DNA from: DATLCF01 sp035526505
GTDB lineage: Bacteria; Patescibacteriota; Saccharimonadia; Saccharimonadales; UBA4665
Assembly: GCA_035526505.1 (NCBI GenBank)
Contig: DATLCF010000002.1
Span: 248,001 to 312,000, forward strand
Reading direction: 5' to 3'
DNA: 64,000 nt
A program made the position numbers and the translations under genes. This document shows positions 60,503 through 64,000 of this stretch, piece by piece. Positions within the stretch are counted from its first letter, which is position 1. Each line of letters begins with the position of its first letter. The notes beneath the pieces are model-generated. The model had not been told where the DNA came from. It did not search any database and worked only from the letters and a program-made list of their open reading frames with translations.

Positions 60503-61627
60503 TCATTTTTTACTGTGTTTTTCTAGTGCTTGCCGGTAAATTTCTTCGTATTGGTCAACAATAACCGGGTATGTATATTGCTTGATTTCTTTGGCCGCCC
60601 AACCGCGCCACAGTTTGCGCAAGTCGGTTTCGTGCAACAACAGGTCCAGGCGCCGGGCAAATTCGGCCGTATGCCTGGGGTTAATGAGCGACAGGGCACC
60701 CAAGCCTTTCATAACACCCGCATAGCCCGGGTTGTCACCAGCCACAGTAACCAGGCCGGTAGCCATGGCCTCCAGCAGTACCAAGCCAAAGCTTTCACCG
60801 TACAATGCCGGCGAACAAAACAAATCGCTTTTGCGCAACAGCTTAAGTTTTTCTTCGTCACTAATATAGCCTAAGAATGTGATGTTTTTGAGCTCCAGGT
60901 CGGCCGCCAGCATTTCTAGTTTGCTGCGGTCTACACCATCGCCGCCCAGTACTAACGACACATCCGGCCGTTTTTCCTGCAACAGTTTAAAGGCGTGCAG
61001 CAAATAACTTACGCCCTTGCGGCCCTCTAACCGGCCAATATACAAAATGGTCTTGCGCTTGCGCCGGTCCACAAACACGCGCGGCGGGGTAAACCGGGGG
61101 GCTATAGCGTTAGGGATAATGGCCACCGGCCTGTCCGTAAGGCTGCAAATATATTCGGCGGCGGCGTCGGACACGGCAGTGAGTTCGTCGATGTATTTAA
61201 TAACGGATTTGGTATAGGGGGTTACCACCTTAACGAACGTGCGCGCCACCACTGTTTCGGGGATATTGGCATGAAAGGTGGCCACGTTAACGCAGGTGGA
61301 ACGGCTCAAAATTTGGCGGCCCAGATCCGGAATTTCCGGTTCATGGAAGTGCAGGATGTCGAACTTTTCCTCGTCTAGCATGCGGTCGATGGTTTCGTTC
61401 ACACTGGCCGAAACCTGTACTGTGGTACGGGCCGGGCCGTTAAAGTCGGTGCTGCCGCCAATAAAGATCATGTGATCTTCCGGCTCGCCATCGTACCCTT
61501 GCGGGCGCGGGGTAATAATATAGGTATCGTGGCCGCGTTTGCGCAGCTCAATCTGCATGGCGCGGACAATTTCTAACACGCCGCCACCCTTTGCAATGCT
61601 ATACGGGCATACTAGTCCGATTTTCAT
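60503..61627 (-). CDS. GT4 glycosyltransferase (PimA-like)
   Basis: The 374-residue protein begins KIGLVCPYSIAKGGGVLEIV, as in phosphatidylinositol mannosyltransferases. It has DILHFHEPEIPDLG, YIGRLEGRKGVSYLLHAF and ALYGESFGLVLLEAMATGL. It probably transfers a sugar, perhaps mannose, to a membrane lipid. It lies between an alpha/beta hydrolase gene and the second GT4, consistent with a glycolipid operon. Confidence 0.88.
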   Translation of the reverse strand: MKIGLVCPYSIAKGGGVLEIVRAMQIELRKRGHDTYIITPRPQGYDGEPEDHMIFIGGSTDFNGPARTTVQVSASVNETIDRMLDEEKFDILHFHEPEIPDLGRQILSRSTCVNVATFHANIPETVVARTFVKVVTPYTKSVIKYIDELTAVSDAAAEYICSLTDRPVAIIPNAIAPRFTPPRVFVDRRKRKTILYIGRLEGRKGVSYLLHAFKLLQEKRPDVSLVLGGDGVDRSKLEMLAADLELKNITFLGYISDEEKLKLLRKSDLFCSPALYGESFGLVLLEAMATGLVTVAGDNPGYAGVMKGLGALSLINPRHTAEFARRLDLLLHETDLRKLWRGWAAKEIKQYTYPVIVDQYEEIYRQALEKHSKK

Positions 61628-61648
61628 ACTTACCCCTAGTATACCATT

Positions 61649-62578
61649 TTATTGTTGCTGCAACACTTTACGCAATTTGGCTGGCACAAACGGGGCAGCC
61701 GCCTTGGCATCGGCAATAATGCTGGGCGCATGGTTGCCCACATCCAGAGTAGCCAGCAGGTGGAATTCGCTAAAAATGACACGCATGTGTTGCTCAACAA
61801 TGCTGTTGTCAAAATAACGGTCGGCTTTCATGGCCACATGGTATACCGGCAGGTCAACGCGCACCTGGCAGTTGTCGAGGGTCAAAAATTGGGTGCTGGT
61901 TTTCATATAAGTACGCACATCGTTGTCATGCCATAGGCGAATTTCAAACTCGGTAATTTGTTCCAGCTCCTCGCCAACAATGCCCTCGAATTTTTCTTTG
62001 GCATTATGCGTCCGCCGGTACACACCGCGCAAAACATACGGGTGCAAGCACACGTATCGGAAAAAAGTTGCAGCGCCAGGCAGGGCGAACACTGCGGCCA
62101 TGCCGCGGTAAAACGCCCAACGTGGTTTGCCAAAGGTAAAGTCATCCTTATGCGTAAAACCGGCAAGGCTTACCAGCATATCAACCCGTTTGCATAAGTC
62201 CGGATAGCGCTGCAGCATGCGTGTCACAACCACAAACCCAAAACTCATGCCCGCGATGGTTACTTTGCGCCGTCGGTAGCGCATTTTAATAAATGCTGCC
62301 AAATAATCGGCCAGGTTGTCTACGGTGGCAGATTTGCCAATTTTGTAAAAACTGTCCATGCCGCCAAAGCCGGGCAGATCGGGCATCGTAACCGCGCCGT
62401 AGCGATTAAGGTTTTGCATAAGCCCCCACCACCGCTCCAGGCTGGAATGGTGGCCGTACACAAATAAAATTTCCCGGCTACGACCTTTGGGGGCGGGCAT
62501 ATGCATCATCCGGCCTTGCAAGCCGTTCATATTCAACGGGACAATATAGTCTGCAGGATTTTGGCTGGACTTGGGCAT
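61649..62578 (-). CDS. Alpha/beta-fold hydrolase
   Basis: The 309-residue protein has an oxyanion region LFVYGHHSSLERWW, DLPGFGGMDSF, and nucleophile Ser112 in AGMSFG. A helical cap and a late His (LDVGNHAPSI) complete a likely triad. It may act on acyl or ester groups of the lipids made by the downstream GT4 genes, but the substrate is unknown. No signal peptide is seen. Confidence 0.82.
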   Translation of the reverse strand: MPKSSQNPADYIVPLNMNGLQGRMMHMPAPKGRSREILFVYGHHSSLERWWGLMQNLNRYGAVTMPDLPGFGGMDSFYKIGKSATVDNLADYLAAFIKMRYRRRKVTIAGMSFGFVVVTRMLQRYPDLCKRVDMLVSLAGFTHKDDFTFGKPRWAFYRGMAAVFALPGAATFFRYVCLHPYVLRGVYRRTHNAKEKFEGIVGEELEQITEFEIRLWHDNDVRTYMKTSTQFLTLDNCQVRVDLPVYHVAMKADRYFDNSIVEQHMRVIFSEFHLLATLDVGNHAPSIIADAKAAAPFVPAKLRKVLQQQ

Positions 62579-62656
62579 AGTAGTTTACTCTATTAAAGAT
62601 AATTGCTACAGACCAGTATAAGCCAAGGCCAGCCTGTCCCAAAATAGTAAATTTAC

Positions 62657-63217
62657 TTATTTAAAGAGTTCGTCAAAAGTATGTTCGTACTGTATTTTGC
62701 CAGGTGGCCCCGGGTAGCATTCGGCTGGCACGTATTCATAATTCATCCGTGTGCGATAAATTTCGTCTACCGTAGGATTGTGCAGCACAACGCCTTGAGC
62801 CTTTTTGGTTGTGCCGGCTTGCACATACACAAATCCGCTGTCGCCACCGTAGGGATAACTGCTGGAGGGGTTAGCCCGCAAGGTTATAGCGCACATGGTG
62901 TTATACGGGTTGCGGTCGCCATTAACCTCGTCTGTGTAGTGGCCGGCATATTTGTAAGCAACACGGTCGGCCATGCTATTTAGATCATCGCGGCTAAAAC
63001 CACGCGGGTCCCAGCCTTTTTCCCGAAAGGCAATTTGGCCAATAGGACCATCAAATACCCGGCGATTGTCCGAATGGCGAAAAGCGCCACTAATCATAGG
63101 GTACAACGCTACAACAGCCACAATCGTGCCCAAAACAGTGGCAATTGCCCCTATTTTGTTCCAGTCGTGCCCTGGTTTGTGTTGTCTTTTAAATGCGGGA
63201 AGCTGCGGTTCGGACAT
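62657..63217 (-). CDS. Single-pass membrane protein of unknown function
   Basis: The 186-residue protein has a short basic cytoplasmic N-terminus, one membrane helix (IGAIATVLGTIVAVVALYPMI, about 22-42) and an outside domain. That domain contains GDRNPYNTMCAITLRANP and a paired second Cys in PAECYPGPPGK, perhaps a disulfide. ATG 63217 follows TATATT on this strand; the much longer frame to 63499 overlaps the divergent VanY gene. Confidence 0.65.
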   Translation of the reverse strand: MSEPQLPAFKRQHKPGHDWNKIGAIATVLGTIVAVVALYPMISGAFRHSDNRRVFDGPIGQIAFREKGWDPRGFSRDDLNSMADRVAYKYAGHYTDEVNGDRNPYNTMCAITLRANPSSSYPYGGDSGFVYVQAGTTKKAQGVVLHNPTVDEIYRTRMNYEYVPAECYPGPPGKIQYEHTFDELFK

Positions 63218-63287
63218 ATAGTTAGAATATATAAGGTCAAGCCAAAAAAGAAGTATTTTTGTAGTCTGCTCGGGTACAATAGGGAAC

Positions 63288-64000
63288 ATGCGTAGCCTGC
63301 GTCGTTTTGGTATTATCGCAATTGTGCTAGCCGTGGCAATGGGCGGCGGTGTTTTTGTGGTCAACCGCAAGCAGCCGGACGACACTACCAACCCGGCTAC
63401 AGGCAGTACTGCGCCCAGCTTTGACAAACAAAAATATGCTACCACCGACCCGGTTAGCATGTGGGTGGTAGTTAACAAAACCCGTCCGCTCAACCCCAAA
63501 ACCTATGCGCCGGGCGATTTGATTATTCCTAGCCTTCCGCTGCGGCTGGGTAGCGGCAATGGCGAAATGCAGCTGCGCGCGCCAGCAGCCCAAGCACTCG
63601 AGGCCATGGCTGCGGCGGCACAAAACGAGGCAGGGCTCAAACTGATGCTGGCCAGCGGCTATCGCTCGTACAATTTACAGGTAAGTGTGTACAATGCCGA
63701 GGTAAAAAGCTATGGCCAGGCAAAGGCCGATACCGAAAGCGCCCGGCCGGGGTACAGTGAACACCAAACCGGCTTGGCTGCAGACATCGAACCTGCCAGC
63801 CGCAAGTGCGAAGTGGCCGATTGCTTTGGCAGCACGCCTGAGGGCCAATGGTTGGCCGCCAATGCCTACAAATATGGGTTTATCATCCGCTATCTACCAG
63901 ACAAACAGGGTGTTACCGGCTACCGCGCCGAACCCTGGCATGTGCGCTACATAGGCACCGAATTATCAAACGAATTGCACAAACAGGGCATAACCACACT
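63288..64000 (+). CDS. VanY-family D,D-/L,D-carboxypeptidase (truncated by window edge)
   Basis: About 237 residues are visible. There is a signal or anchor helix (about 8-26), then LASGYRSYNLQ, zinc motif SEHQTGLAADI (His159, Asp166) and EPWHVRYIG (Glu215, His218). These are the M15B metal and catalytic residues. It should trim stem peptides of peptidoglycan outside the membrane. TACAAT (63275-63280) ends seven bases before the ATG. The stop codon lies beyond 64000, but the catalytic domain is essentially complete. Confidence 0.9.
   Translation, partial: MRSLRRFGIIAIVLAVAMGGGVFVVNRKQPDDTTNPATGSTAPSFDKQKYATTDPVSMWVVVNKTRPLNPKTYAPGDLIIPSLPLRLGSGNGEMQLRAPAAQALEAMAAAAQNEAGLKLMLASGYRSYNLQVSVYNAEVKSYGQAKADTESARPGYSEHQTGLAADIEPASRKCEVADCFGSTPEGQWLAANAYKYGFIIRYLPDKQGVTGYRAEPWHVRYIGTELSNELHKQGITT

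Overview
The window looks like a chromosomal segment of a small-genome, probably monoderm bacterium of the Patescibacteria (CPR) type, most plausibly Saccharibacteria-like. This is inference, because no rRNA is present. The support is: close gene packing; many genes whose -10 box ends only 6-9 bases before the start codon (leaderless mRNAs); sortase, LysM and VanY surface proteins with no outer-membrane exporters; standard TGA stops; and housekeeping proteins (DnaX, delta', RecR, L33) that lack the zinc-binding cysteines of their usual homologues. Base composition looks roughly balanced throughout.

Layout. 0-7.1 kb: an RluA-family pseudouridine synthase, DNA polymerase III delta', a TPR protein, tRNA-Thr(UGU), tRNA-Tyr followed by a structured repeat, a large beta-helical surface protein, a Nudix hydrolase, tRNA-Thr(GGU) and L33. 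7.1-13.7 kb: a gene split by an in-frame stop, then a reverse-strand alpha-glucan operon (GT4 synthase, GH57, GH15) and glutamate dehydrogenase. 13.9-20.6 kb: an uncharacterised small-molecule-type cluster: SDR, PIG-L deacetylase and Nudix, then a run of ATP-grasp (frame-interrupted), HAD, a novel Cys-rich protein and a PfkB-like protein. 20.6-25.65 kb: hypothetical genes, then an accessory block beside tRNA-Trp with a sortase, its LANTG substrate, a SemiSWEET-like transporter, gene relics, and repeated copies of the tRNA-Trp 3' end.

25.8-31.8 kb: a P-loop kinase, a YgjP-like metallohydrolase, an orphan soluble histidine kinase, a lipoprotein, a GT2 and a membrane protein. 31.9-41.8 kb: secE-nusG-rplK-(small ORF)-rplA, then an insertion of nucleotide-metabolism genes (Nudix-like, dCTP deaminase, a thymidylate kinase-ThyX-ThyX fusion), a candidate ncRNA and an M20 peptidase, before an L10-leader-controlled rplJL. 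42-46 kb: dnaX and dnaB, separated by a strongly structured intergenic element.

46.1-52.8 kb: a polysaccharide operon resembling alginate synthesis: beta-helix protein, nucleotide-sugar dehydrogenase, processive GT2 fused to LysM, LysM plus beta-helix protein with the DPHD epimerase motif, and a GT-C-like membrane protein. 53-58 kb: YbaB, RecR, a trypsin-like lipoprotein, a lipoprotein paralogue, NrnA-like DHH and CysRS. 58-64 kb: an AI-2E family transporter, two PimA/PimB-like GT4 genes, an alpha/beta hydrolase, a membrane protein and a VanY carboxypeptidase running off the end.

The strongest candidates for undescribed biology are the alginate-like operon with LysM fusions, the 16.5-20.6 kb enzyme cluster, the Tmk-ThyX-ThyX fusion, four structured intergenic elements, and the tRNA-associated repeat family.
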